NCBI GenBank assembly: GCA_007922305.1
Contig: ML677358.1
Span: forward strand, 12,169,343 to 12,233,342
Source of the DNA: Dermatemys mawii
Taxonomy: Eukaryota > Chordata > Testudines > Dermatemydidae
DNA length: 64,000 bases
Reading direction: 5' to 3'
Positions 24,901 through 34,189 of this stretch are shown here, one piece after another (position 1 is the first letter of the stretch; each line of letters opens with the position of its first letter). Under the pieces are notes generated by a model, which worked only from the letters and a program-made list of their open reading frames with translations, was not told the DNA's origin and did not search any database. Both the position numbers and the translations under genes were made by a program.

Positions 24901-25938
24901 GCAGCAAGGAAGTTGGTAGCAGTGCTGTATGACCAGAACAAGCAAGAAAAGGAGACCTCCAGAGATGGGAGTTGTTTGTACCTCAATCTAGCTATCAAAA
25001 AGGACAAGTCACTAGCCAACTCTCACCAGGTGAGGACAGTTTTGAAGAACATGTCAAAAGAGCATCTTGGCAATTACAGATTTGAATGTCTTCACACAGA
25101 GGTAAACCAGATATTGGATCACATTGAAATAGCAATGGAAATAGGTGGATGATGAACTGCTTCTTGCATTCTTCAAGGGCCCAGTGGCATCTGAGCATCT
25201 ACAAGATCTTATTTGTGCCTGCAAAAGAAGGGATCGCTGCACAAGCATCAAGGTCTATACTCAGAACAATCTTTCCTGCACAGAACGGTGCACATGCTAA
25301 TGTAACGAAGACTATGATAATCCACGCACTTTCGACAGGGATCACAATGATGAACAAGATGGAAGATAATAATGTTGACTAGAAATGTCACTAGTGCTAT
25401 TACATTTCAATGATACTTTTTACAAATATATAGGACTTATACAATCCTTTGAATTGTTATTGTGATAGATCTCAAAGAAATCCAATTTTATGTCTTGAAA
25501 TAATACATAGTCATTGGCCTAACAGAAACTAATGCAAATATTTCACAGTGGCCATTTTAACACGTTGATGTTAGTGTTATTGTTTATCCCCATTGCTATG
25601 ATAATGGTACCACTTGACTGCTCCAAATCATACCTCATCTTAAAGTAAACATAAGCTTTCAAATGATGTATAATGGGGATCTGTGTAGAAAGGGTGCATT
25701 ACCTCAGCCAAATTGGTGGTTTCTGCATCTTGCTTATCAGACCATAAACAAACTTCAAAATCAAAAACAACAGTGTGCAGAACCTTGTTTTATGTACTGC
25801 ATATATTACCTGAACAATGGTGAATCCTGATCTGAGAATTATATCTTCTATTTCTTCTTCTTTGTCAATGACATCTGGTTTGATGAGGCCCAGAGTTCTT
25901 TCTACATAAATCTGAGGCTCAGGCATAAACACTTGCAT
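15987..25938 (-). CDS. NME5: NME5, nucleoside diphosphate kinase homologue 5 (five coding exons, 211 aa)
   Basis: NME5 is an axonemal/radial-spoke protein of motile cilia and sperm, with an NDPK fold and a C-terminal Dpy-30 motif. Coding exons on the minus strand: 25938-25810, 20050-19845, 19586-19486, 18131-18013 and 16067-15987, all with AG/GT borders and compatible phases, summing to 211 codons (human about 212). The start 'MQVFMPEPQIYVER' aligns with the vertebrate N-terminus. 'FTIVQ', 'YGKMFFPNLTAYMSSGP' and 'RAIYGTDDLRNAVHGS' define the NDPK domain (about 14-145), with the phosphohistidine-equivalent H127 kept. 'GLTELCKQKPADPL' and 'WFADWLIEHNPNKP' form the Dpy-30 region (about 156-195). 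The exon carrying the ATG begins at 25976 after an acceptor, so a noncoding first exon lies further upstream. No frameshift or stop was seen, so the gene looks intact. Confidence 0.95.
16725..16890 (+). repeat. MIR-type SINE fragment in NME5 intron
   Basis: 'ctcactctggccttaggcaa', 'attacttaatcactctgcct' and 'catttgtaaaatggag' are the MIR core and 3' region. It lies in the last NME5 intron in antisense orientation to the gene. Confidence 0.75.
18265..18318. repeat. Short tandem duplication in NME5 intron
   Basis: The unit 'ctctgcaagacatacacatgg' (about 24 bp with its spacer) occurs twice head to tail. It lies about 140 bp upstream, on the minus strand, of the exon at 18131-18013. Simple local duplication, no coding role seen. 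Confidence 0.7.
22470..22598. mobile_element. hAT-type MITE with perfect 8-bp target duplication
   Basis: The 129-bp element begins 'cagtggtgctggaac' and ends 'gttccagcatccctg', an imperfect terminal inverted repeat. It is flanked on both sides by the direct repeat 'cttgtaaa' (22462-22469 and 22599-22606). The 8-bp duplication and short CA...TG inverted termini identify a hAT-superfamily non-autonomous element. It lies in the large NME5 intron. Confidence 0.88.
23600..25385 (+). pseudogene. Decayed gene of a transposon-associated PIN-like/'HALTGCDT' protein family
   Basis: A patchwork of plus-strand frames follows, in order, motifs of a large multicopy family found in many animal genomes and usually annotated as uncharacterised. 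Near 23690-23830 is 'LLKIADVGEEQMERF', then 'CGVKTLAEM'. Near 24120-24250 are 'FIQMMAGDKFHTFNELA' and 'VTEIFDRYNSNSVK' (usual: VFDRY..SLK..TR). At 24310-24400 is 'LPWKKCQNVAYNKQSLVKFL'. At 24535-24660 are 'DTRMLLHVICA' and 'IVIRSPDTDILALA' (usual: EADTRLLLHA...DTDVLVL). At 24780-24800 is 'HTLGGCDS' (usual: HALTGCDT). At least four frameshifts and several stops separate them, so it is non-functional. It sits antisense in the NME5 intron between the exons at 25810 and 20050. No poly(A) tract or target duplication was found. Function of the family is not established to my knowledge. Confidence 0.7.
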
Positions 25939-26097
25939 CTTTGCTTCAAGATTAAAATTCCAGTGCTTCTCCCTTACTGAAAAGACAGCGTTTTATTATA
26001 CTTACATTACATTCTGGTTAGTTCAACATGTAATTACATGCCAGCATCTTTTGTTATATTACCTTTCTAAAATGTGACAGATTACTCATACGTAGGA

Positions 26098-26405
26098 GAT
26101 TGGCAGGGCAGTGGCAGCCTGGACCCCGAGCCAGGACCCCATGCAGAGCCAGCTGGCTGCACACCTCAGAACTTCGTCATGCACGGCTCGCCAGCTGTCC
26201 TGGAGATGGGCAGCAGCCCCGGACTCTGGAGCTTGTGAGGCTGCCCTGGATTCCCTACCCAGCAGCCCCAGACCCTTGACCCCATGGGGCAGCCGGGAAC
26301 CTCCACCCTGCCATGCGGGCTGGCCCTTTAGCCCAGAGCTGAGCCGAGCCGCAGCTATCTGCTAATTGGGTCGCATGTGGCCCGCTGACTGAGAATCGCT
26401 GCTAT
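26098..26405. mobile_element. Truncated hAT-like element
   Basis: A GC-rich block in AT-rich intron sequence ends 'ggcccgctgactgagaatcg' and 'ctgctatag', matching the right terminus of the complete element at 48395-48519 ('tttgagaaccactg'). The left terminus is missing. The open frame over it is a composition artefact. Confidence 0.5.
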
Positions 26406-26439
26406 AGATCTTGTGAAGATACCTTTATTCCTTCTGAGA

Positions 26440-27790
26440 CTTCAGTAAGAGCATTCTTTGGTTCTTGCAGCTTGCAGAACCTAAGATCAGGCTTGTTAAT
26501 ATGGTATCTGCATCAGGTTTTCCCATTCCTCCCTGATCACATCCTCGAAAGAGAAATAGAGGAGAATTCCAGCCTCAGGGGAAGATTTTGAAGAAAAGTA
26601 TCTGCTTTGAGGCTTATTTTCAGGAATCTGCTCAGGATGGATCAGGATTGTGACCCCAACCTTTTTGCACATAGCCTCAAACTTCACAGGGGAAAAAAAA
26701 TGTTGCTTTTTTTTTTTTTTTTTTTGTACAAATCCTACTCAGATTCAAAGCCTGAAAAACTCTCCTTCGTCAGTGAAGGAGACCAACTCAAAGGACAGAA
26801 CCTTCTAGATTTTTTGTACTTTTTCTTTCCCTTTTCAGTTCTTTTGGTCTACTTTAAGAATATTACTGCCTGGCTGTAATCAGGGCACAATCTAGAAACT
26901 TCTCCATCTGAGTCCCTCCCTTCAGTGTCCTACTCCCCCAAGCAGAGGATGGAATCTCATTATGAGAGTTTCCTGGCTCTAACTGAGAGGGAAGGGGCTG
27001 ATTATGAACCCTGCTTTTCCTCCTAAGGTGCTTAAGACCCATTTCTAGACCTGTGGAGGAGGACCAGTAGCCCTGCCAAGGTCTTAACTGTGAGGGCCTG
27101 TGTGACCCCAAGACTTACCTCCTCTTCTGAGTCATCTGGATAAAGTCCTCCACCTCCTTAGAGCCTCTACCTGATCTGCTCTGTGACTTTTGCAATGGAG
27201 TCATGGCTATTTGGGGGGAGTAGGGGCCCCAACATGCCTGTCCAACTCAGAGTCCTGTGTCCTAGAAGTGCTAGGTTTGGCTGGCTGGCAGCAAGCTGGT
27301 CATAATATACCCTCTGCCAACCCTGGAGAAGCTCCCTCACATACTGAGTATCTTTTGTGCTTTCCCCAGTACTTGGCACAGCTGCTGTGCCATGCCTAAA
27401 AGGGGGTAGAGGCACTCAGCAGGGGAGCACTGCTGCAGAGGCTTTCGACAGCTGTGGCCATGCTGCTGCACAAACCCTAAACCAAGAAGAAGGTTTGGAA
27501 CAAAGGGGAAAAAATCGCTATTGCCTGAAAAAATGGTTAAAAAATAATGAAGACAAAAAAGATTATGAGAAAACAAACTGCCCCTTGACTGCTGTGCCTC
27601 TGGGTAAGCGGGAGAAGAAGGAGTGGCCAGCAAACGCTGTGCTACAGCTTTGAACTGCCTTCGCAAACTGCAGCATGGAGGGGAGCATCCAGATGTAGCA
27701 GAATTGTGGGAGATGCAGAGCTGCAGAAAATGCTCAATCCTGCAACCCCTCGCCACTCACATTGTCCCACTGAAGCCAAAGGCAATAAAG
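26440..27790 (-). pseudogene. DIRS-like retroelement fragment (5' end and gag-like region)
   Basis: On the minus strand, broken frames give Gag-like text: 'STKDTQYVRELLQGWQRVYY' near 27370-27310, 'RGSKEVEDFIQM' near 27160-27125, then 'EQIPENKPQSRYFSSKSSPE' and 'FEDVIREEWENLMQ' near 26630-26500. The last resembles the 'EVIKxEWxxP' stretch of vertebrate DIRS-type Gag proteins. The outer end at about 27625-27735 carries 'gtgctacagctttgaactg', shared with the 3' end of the DIRS-like element at 49.5-52.8 kb and in the orientation expected for inverted terminal repeats. It lies in the NME5 5' intron. Family assignment is from motif memory. Confidence 0.55.
26707..26725. repeat. Poly(T) tract
   Basis: A run of 19 T inside the DIRS-like fragment. 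Read on the minus strand it is a poly(A) run and may mark a simple repeat expansion. Confidence 0.85.
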
Positions 27791-28711
27791 CACTTTTCAC
27801 TTGAATGAGGGCTGGGGACGCTTTTACTCTGATCTGGTCCAACTAAAGTTCAGTGTCTTTCTGGCTTTGTACACTACTGTGCTCTTACGTTTAAATTAAG
27901 TGCTCAGGATAAGCTTAGGATTTCCTAATCAAACTATGTCAGGGCACTAATGAGCTCATAAAATAAGAATATATGCAAGCGCTTGTGCTAGGGTCCAATC
28001 ACGGACACATGAAGTACTTGTCTTGGCGGCAGTGTCATGGATGGGGCTCTGCCAAACCGTGCGAGTGAAATGAGAGGCTTGTTGTCTGAAAACGGATTTT
28101 AACTGGCAGATGCTTCATTCCTGTGAGATATCACAGCGGTATCCATGCAAAAAACCCTGGTTCTTATTTTAAACCATGTCGATCTTTAACGCTGGGGGCG
28201 TCATTGGAAGAGAAGAATAAAAAGCGCGGGGGGGGGCGATCCTACAGCTTGTCGCGCTGCATTTGCAGTCAGCAGTTATTGTGTGTGGGTGCAAGACATG
28301 CGGGATTGGACCCCCTCCCTCCCCATCAGCAGGGGAACCTACCGACACGGTAACAACCACCCGGCTCGCTCCCACTCATCCGGTCTCATAACAGGGAGGG
28401 CTGAACGAGGGAGCGCGGCAGGATCTGCCACGTGAGACCGACCCACGGACCCACCCCGCCCCGCTCCCCTGCGGCGCTGAACGGGGAGGGTGGGGAGCAG
28501 ACTCTGCCCCCGCAGCCAGCCCGCTCCCTAGGCTACCCCGGTCCTGCGAGCTCCTCTCCCCGCACGGAAGCCCGCAGACCCTCGGCCCCGGTGGGTGAGC
28601 CCCCCGGGAGTCAGCGCCCATGGGGACTCTGGGGGTAGAGCGGGCCGCTACCCCACACCCTGCCGTCGGCCCCCCCAGACCTTACGCCCAGCGGCTCCTG
28701 TCCAGGCTGCG

Positions 28712-28724
28712 GTTGCTAAGAGAC
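28712..28724 (+). promoter_or_regulatory. RFX X-box candidate (GTTGCTAAGAGAC)
   Basis: GTTGCT-A-AGAGAC matches the X-box consensus RYYNYY(N1-3)RRNRAC at every defined position. RFX2/RFX3 use such sites at promoters of motile-cilia genes, and NME5 is a motile-cilia gene. Its place in the CpG island upstream of NME5 supports a regulatory role, not tested here. Confidence 0.55.
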
Positions 28725-28880
28725 ACAAGGCAAGCGAAGGAGCCGCTCCCTACGGGGTCTGGCGAGGTCCATGCCAAGCGCGCGTTTGCTGCCTCGGCGC
28801 CCTGCGCTCGGCTGGAGCAGACTCGGCGGAGAGCTTAGGGCGGAGCCCGCTGCTCCAGACACGTCCTCCTCGCTCAGGTT

Positions 28881-28894
28881 GTTCCCATAGCAAT
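28881..28894 (+). promoter_or_regulatory. Second RFX X-box-like site (GTTCCCATAGCAAT)
   Basis: A near-palindromic match to the strong X-box form GTTNCCATGGNAAC (two departures from the ideal half-sites). It lies 170 bp from the first site, in the same CpG island. Confidence 0.5.
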
Positions 28895-29107
28895 GCCCAA
28901 GGACTAGTGGAGAGCGACTCCCTACGCACTCCCCTCCGGCACTGCTCTTCCTTCCTGCTCCTTTTTCTGTGTAAGAGCTGCCAGCCGCCCCGTGTAGACG
29001 TGCAGAATCCGAATTTGGAACAAACCTTGCTACCCTTTTAAGGAAAGCAGTGGGGGAAGCTACCAGACTTCTGCTTGTTGCTTAATTTAAGCTAGGGTTG
29101 CACCCCG

Positions 29108-29363
29108 TAGGGTGACCAGATGTCCCGATTTTATAGGGACAGTCCAGATAGGGTGACAGAGAGCAAGTATGAAAAATCGGGACGGGGTGTGGGGCGTAAT
29201 AGGAGCCTATATAAGAAAAAGACACCAAAATCAGGACTATCCCTATAAAATCGGGACATCTGGTCACCCTAAGTCCAGATATCTGGGGCTTTTTGTTACA
29301 TAAGTGCTTATTACTCCCCACCCTCTTAACCTGATTTTTCACAATTGCTATCTGGTCACCCTA
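29108..29363 (+). mobile_element. hAT-type MITE, interrupted by a second copy of itself
   Basis: The outer element starts 'tagggtgaccagatgtcccg' and ends 'tatctggtcacccta', with GGGTGACCAGA inverted termini. Its two halves (29108-29148 and 29280-29363, with the duplicated 29272-29279) are separated by the inner copy at 29149-29271. The flanks 'gcaccccg' and 'gtgcccca' are a degraded candidate 8-bp target duplication. The interior carries the 'cccgattttatagggaca' word typical of the family. Confidence 0.85.
29149..29271 (-). mobile_element. Inner MITE nested in a sibling copy, perfect 8-bp duplication
   Basis: This 123-bp element starts 'tagggtgacagagagc' and ends 'catctggtcaccct' + 'a', and is flanked by the perfect direct repeat 'agtccaga' (29141-29148 and 29272-29279). 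Its sequence is the reverse complement of the outer element's, so it belongs to the same family and inserted in opposite orientation. Confidence 0.92.
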
Positions 29364-29485
29364 GTGCCCCAGCACCTGTAGGCTTGGCAGTTCATAACTC
29401 CAGCACCTCTGGGCTTGCTGCATCAGTTATGAATGTAAAAAAATTGCTGGAGCCCCAGAACCTCTTTCATTACAAATGAACCACT
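29364..29485. repeat. Turtle-type interspersed repeat fragment
   Basis: Contains 'gcatcagttatgaatgtaaa', 'aattgctggagcccc' and 'aacctctttcattacaaat', words I recognise from a common turtle repeat. It abuts the nested MITEs. Confidence 0.45.
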
Positions 29486-30047
29486 GCCCAGATGCCAAGC
29501 ACTGACAGCTGGCAATGTCCCATGGTCAGTCAGACCAAGAAACTCTGGAGATTGAGGTTTTGTGGGTTAGAGGCAGTTTAGGTCCCTGGTGATGAAGGGT
29601 TTTGGTGTGTGTTTATCATTGAGACTTAAGTTTCACATTTCACTGATTCGAAATCTGACTCATTTTAATTCTGCACTCGAGTCACCATACATACTATGAA
29701 TTATTTATATAGCACCTCTGAACTGGAAGGATCCCCAAATGCTTTACTGTACTAACCATAAACCTGGTCCTGGAATTGCAATTGAATGCAGACCAGCTAA
29801 AATCAATGAGAATTCCACATGTGGAGCACATGCTAGTTCATAACCTAAATATTTACAGCAGCCCTGCAACGCACCCACCTCTGCTGAGAGGATGGTAGTC
29901 AGGTGGCACACAACACAGAAGAGGCAGAAAAGGGAAATCTTTGGCCAGTCTGTGGAATCCGATTCAGTGCACTTTTTGTAAGAGAAGAGGGCTTGCCACC
30001 CTTTTATCATCCTTTGCCATAACCTCCACCTTCCCTTGTACACCGTG

Positions 30048-30238
30048 TAGGGATAGCTCAGTGGTTTGAGCGCTGGCCTGCTAAACCCAGGATTATGAAC
30101 TCAACCCTTGAGGGGCATATGGGGCAAAAATCTGTTGGATGATTTAACTGCGGATTGGTCCTGCTTTGAGCAGGGGGTTGGACTAGAATCACTAGATGAT
30201 TTCCTAAAGTCCCTTCCAACCCTAATATTCTATGATTA
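30048..30238 (+). repeat. tRNA-derived SINE with CR1-like tail (Cry-type tortoise SINE)
   Basis: The 5' part 'gggatagctcagtggtttga' and 'gcctgctaaaccca' is a tRNA-like region with an A box (tagctcagtggt) and a degraded B box ('gaactcaaccc'). It is followed by the unrelated middle 'ggggcaaaaatctgttgg' and 'ggattggtcctgctttgagc', and a CR1 3' tail ('ccttccaaccctaatattct' + 'atgatta'). This is the polymerase III SINE described from cryptodiran turtles and mobilised by CR1. It is not a functional tRNA gene. It is the best single taxonomic marker in the window. Confidence 0.9.
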
Positions 30239-30894
30239 TAATCAGAGAAAAAATCATACGCTGGTAGGGAGATCAGACTAGACAACTGAAATGGTCTCTC
30301 TCATCTCTGATTTATAGGATATAGAAAAACTTTTGTCTTTTGTTAAGTCTAAACAACAGCAAATGAGAAGGTAAGCAGTGGAGTGAGCTAAAATACTAGT
30401 CTTCAATTTATAGAGAAATGAATTCAATCTTGTTTTATCACAGGAAAATAAATTAGGTGGTTATCCCTTTGTAGTCCTTAGTGCATATTTGTCCATATGA
30501 CAAGGCACTAGTTAATAGGGTGAGACATTCGGTATACTCTGCCTAGAGACAGGATTATCGGGGTGAAGCAGGACAGGACAAAACTGATACGGATGAGTGA
30601 GACACTATGCATACAGTTGAGCTTTATCTTTAGATATTGTAAAAAACAAAGAATGTAAGTCGTGAGAAGAGGGCACTGATTCTAAGCGGTCACAAGATGT
30701 CACTATTTAGCTTCAGAAATCTGCCTCACTGTGTACAGTAGCTTGAAACACACCCTAAAGTGGCAGTTAAGGTATCTGCAGCATTTCCACTAAAATGCAG
30801 AGTTTCTCTCTACTACAAGAATTTGTTTCTTGGTTTTGACATGTTCTGCTTCACCCCTGATAATCCAGTCTCTGGGAATTTCTAGAGCAGGGGT

Positions 30895-31515
30895 GGGCAA
30901 ACTTTTCAGCCCGAGAGCCACATCAGGGTCCCAAATTGTATGGAAGGCCAGGTAGGGAAGGCTGTGCCTCCCCAAACAGCCTGGCCCTGCCCCCTTTCTG
31001 ACCCCCTCCCACTTCTTGCCCCCTGACTGCCCCCCTCAGAACCTCCAACCCATCCACTCCCCCGCTCCTTGTCCCCTGACTGCCCCCTCCAGAGACCCCC
31101 AACCCTAACCAAGACCCCACCCCCATCCAACCCCCTGCTCCCTGTCCCCTGAATGCCCCAACCCCTAGCCACAACCCTATCCCCTGACAGGCCCCCTGGG
31201 GTCCCACACCCTATACAACCCCCATTCCCTTTCCCCTGACTGCCCCCCAAGACCCTCTGGCCCTTATTCAACCCCCCATCCCCAGCCTTGGCCCCCTTAC
31301 CACACCGCTGCCACGCTGATCTGACAGAGCCCGGCCCCCCAAGCTCCCAGCTAGCTCCTCTCCCTCCCCCGCTGTTCCAGACCCAGACCCAGATGTCACG
31401 CAGCCCCCCCCCCCCGCGCTGCTCGCACAGCACGCTGAGGTGGGGGGAGGCACAGCGGGGGCTCTGGCCAAAGCCAGACATTGTGCGGCCTGGCCCCCTA
31501 TTCCACCACCCATTT
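30895..31515. mobile_element. hAT-like element, right end missing, C-rich interior
   Basis: The left terminus is 'caggggtgggcaaacttttc'. The interior is strongly C-rich with recurring 'ccctgactgccccc' words. The right terminus expected from the family (gtttgcccacccctg) is absent, so the copy is truncated. The 191-codon minus-strand frame (31481-30906) is Gly-rich nonsense produced by the C-rich repeats. Confidence 0.65.
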
Positions 31516-31591
31516 CTAACACAAATATTATAAGAGCCAGATTCTAATACCTTTGCTCCAGTTTAGCAGCACCATACTCAATCAGACTACA

Positions 31592-31883
31592 CAGTAGCAC
31601 ACAGTAGCATAGCTAGGGGGAGCGGCCACTTCCCCTGAGGCCAAAATTCCCAAAGTGGGGCCTTTTCAGATCACCGCTGAAATGCCGCCGAAAGAAACGG
31701 CATTCTTTTGGCAGCATTTTGGCAGCCATACCAGCTTTGCCACTTTCTCTGGCAGCAGTGGTGTTTTGGTGGCAGCACCACAAGTTCAGATTTTTTTTTT
31801 TTGCGCTGCATGGGAGCCGGCCCTGGAAGTGGCACTTTTTGGGTGCTCACTTCCCCTGATGTTCACACCTCGCTACGCCCCTG
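31592..31883. mobile_element. hAT-type MITE with perfect 8-bp target duplication
   Basis: A 292-bp element beginning 'cagtagcacacagtagcata' and ending 'cctcgctacgcccctg', flanked by 'agactaca' at 31584-31591 and 31884-31891. The left terminus carries an internal duplication ('cagtagcaca' then 'cagtagcata') relative to the right terminus. Internal words 'atgccgccgaaa' and 'gcagcattttggcagc' form hairpins. Confidence 0.8.
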
Positions 31884-33004
31884 AGACTACAGTACTTGTA
31901 GTGGGGTAAGGAGATTGACTATTATGTATCAAAATCAAGCCCTTAAAGGACAAGAAAGGCAAAAAAAAAACCCTTTCCAGCAACTTTAGTTTCTTCTCTG
32001 AACTACACACCAAAGAATAGTCACCCACACCAGAATGCTGCAGAAATGAGGGGGCTTTGCTGAAGAGTATTTCTGAGTCCTGGCTCAAGAATCAGGGCCT
32101 TAGTTATATAATGTACACTACGTTTCTGTTCAAGATTTATTTTAAAAGACTAAAAGGCTAAATATTTGAGACTCCCTGAGCTTCCACAGAAAGTAGTCAC
32201 TTTCCCAAAGATATCCCCCTCTACACAGAGGAAAGGCTGATTTTCATATTTCCCAATTGTCTTTGAGCTCAGTTTAGTTACCTGCTTTCTCAATTTTGGG
32301 GAGGGAAAAAACAGGCATAAGTCAGATAGGAACTCGGTAAAAACCGTACTCAACCTGTGACACTCTGTAATGTGATCTATATCTATAGTAGGCCAGTATA
32401 TGCATGACTGCATGCCTAACGCCAGATTCTGCACTCTTGTGAGCTGCCTCGTTAAAGTCAATGAGACATTTCACAGGAGTGCATGTTCATCATTGTAAAG
32501 ATTGCACAACTGGACCTCTATTTTGCATAGTTATTATGATTGCATTGGGTTCTTATATGTGCATGACAAGAATTGGCTATTTTCATATGCAAATACAAAC
32601 TGTAAGTGCAATTGTATTTTAAAAGTTACGCACACATTTTGTGAATCTAAAGCTTTCAAAAGTCTGTCACCATATCTACATCCTAGTATTAAATGGATTT
32701 CATTTGAGAGGGTTCCAGTTCTGTTCTTCCCAATAATCTCCTTTTCTTCTTATGATCTGTGTTTCCATGCTGGCATTTATGCTATTCCTCTTGCTCGCAG
32801 CTTCCAGAAGCATTTCTGGAGATGTCTATTTTTAGTTTCCAAGAGAATCCTGCACTGACCAATGAGATGGCAATGGCATCCAAAGGTTCAGCCAGTTATC
32901 ATGGGCTTTCTCATACTGTACTTCACACGATGTCTTCATAGCCTTATCTTACTTACCCAAGGAAAGGAATAAATATTTCTCACACATGCAACTTTTTATA
33001 GTAC

Positions 33005-33430
33005 CAGGGGTGGCCAACTTATGGCTCTGGAGCCACATGTTGCTCTTCAGAATATAGAGCTCCTTGTACAGGCACTGACTCTGGGGCTGGAGCTACAGGC
33101 ACCAACTTTCCAATGTGCTGGGGGGTGCTTATTGCTCAGCCCCTGGCTCTACCATAGGCCCTGTCCCAACTCTAATCCTTCCCACCCTCTCCTCTGAGCC
33201 TGCCATACCCTCACTCCTCCCCCTCTCCTCCCAGAGCCTCCTGCATGCCACGAAACAGCTGACCAGGAGATGTGGGGAGGGAGAGGGAGGTGCTGATCGG
33301 TGGGGCTGCTAGTGGGCAGGAGGCACTGGGAGGGGAGGTGATGAGGGGCTGCTGACATATTACTGTGGCTCTTTGGCAATGTACATTAGTAAATTCTGGC
33401 TCCTTCCCAGGCTCAGGTTGGCTACCCCTG
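33005..33430. mobile_element. hAT-like non-autonomous element with both termini
   Basis: The left terminus 'caggggtggccaac' and right terminus 'gttggctacccctg' form a near-perfect inverted repeat. The flanks 'tatagtac' and 'tattagac' are a plausible degraded 8-bp duplication. The interior is a GC-rich filler with no coding domain. Confidence 0.8.
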
Positions 33431-33587
33431 TATTAGACTCTGACAGAATCCTGCTGCTTTTAAACTTCTGACCCTACAACTTCCTGCATTAATAACATTT
33501 TTAAATATCATCATGATATTTGAAAAACCACTCAGGGTCTGACCTAACTTCCATTGATTTCAAAAGACTTTCAGTCTGGTTCTTTGT

Positions 33588-33682
33588 TATGGGTGAGGTA
33601 GTATCTTTTATTGGACCAACTTTTGCAAGTGAGAGACAAACTTTTGAGCTACACAGGAGTTTTCTTCAGGTCTTGGGACCAA
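33588..33682. repeat. Ancient interspersed repeat ('tatcttttattggaccaac')
   Basis: Contains 'gtatcttttattggaccaac' and 'gttttcttcaggtcttggga', the start and end words of an interspersed repeat widespread in reptile and bird DNA. Class not assigned. Confidence 0.5.
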
Positions 33683-34189
33683 CACTGCCACAACACTGCA
33701 ATAAACATTACAATTACAGCATAATGAATGTCACAGTTCAGAATACATCTCTGCACATAGCTTTGCTGCTGTACTTTATCTGTTAAGAGGTTTAAGAAGC
33801 CTTAGTTGTCCTTACTTATTTTTAGCCAGCTTGAAATATAAAAAAACACACTAAAGGGTTCTGGTTGCTGGTAAGTTTGCATTGTGGTAACGAAAGACAT
33901 ATATAACTTTTAACCCCCAATAGCGTTTCAAAGCTTTGTATTCTCTGTACTGTCGTAAAAATATGGAGAAATTAACTGGAGATAGCTTGTTTTATAGAAG
34001 AGTATAACAGCAAGTACTCTTTTATATGCTTGAATAACAGGTTAAAAAAGGACTAAGGGAATGACGCTAGCTAGTACCATGAATAAAAAAAGTCAGGCTA
34101 TTTGTATTTGCACAAAATCCAACAATACCTACTTTTTGAGGTTATACACTGTAATATTTTCTCTGTGTTAGTAATTACTCACTGGCAAT

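Larger units (their letters stand above)
28200..28900. promoter_or_regulatory. CpG island, probable NME5 promoter and noncoding first exon
   Basis: GC-rich, CpG-dense block in otherwise AT-rich surroundings, upstream of NME5 on its strand. The first NME5 coding exon begins with an acceptor at 25977, so a 5' noncoding exon must lie upstream, and this island is the only candidate. On the minus strand a donor-like 'GTAGGT' lies at 28343-28338 after 'GTTACCGTGTCG', a plausible end of exon 1. Two RFX X-box-like sites (28712-28724 and 28881-28894) lie upstream of it, fitting a cilia gene. Long frames on both strands here are composition artefacts. Confidence 0.6.

Noticed and set aside
25149..25382. 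77-codon plus-strand frame as an independent small gene
   Set aside because: It is the last piece of the decayed multicopy-family fossil that starts near 23600.
28595..29041. 148-codon plus-strand frame in the upstream CpG island
   Set aside because: Composition artefact. No homology recognised, although a divergent noncoding transcript cannot be excluded.
30048..30125. Possible tRNA gene
   Set aside because: The tRNA-like part is followed directly by the SINE middle and a CR1 tail, and its B box is degraded. It is a SINE.
30906..31481. 191-codon Gly-rich minus-strand frame
   Set aside because: It lies wholly inside a C-rich hAT-like repeat and reads its tandem words.
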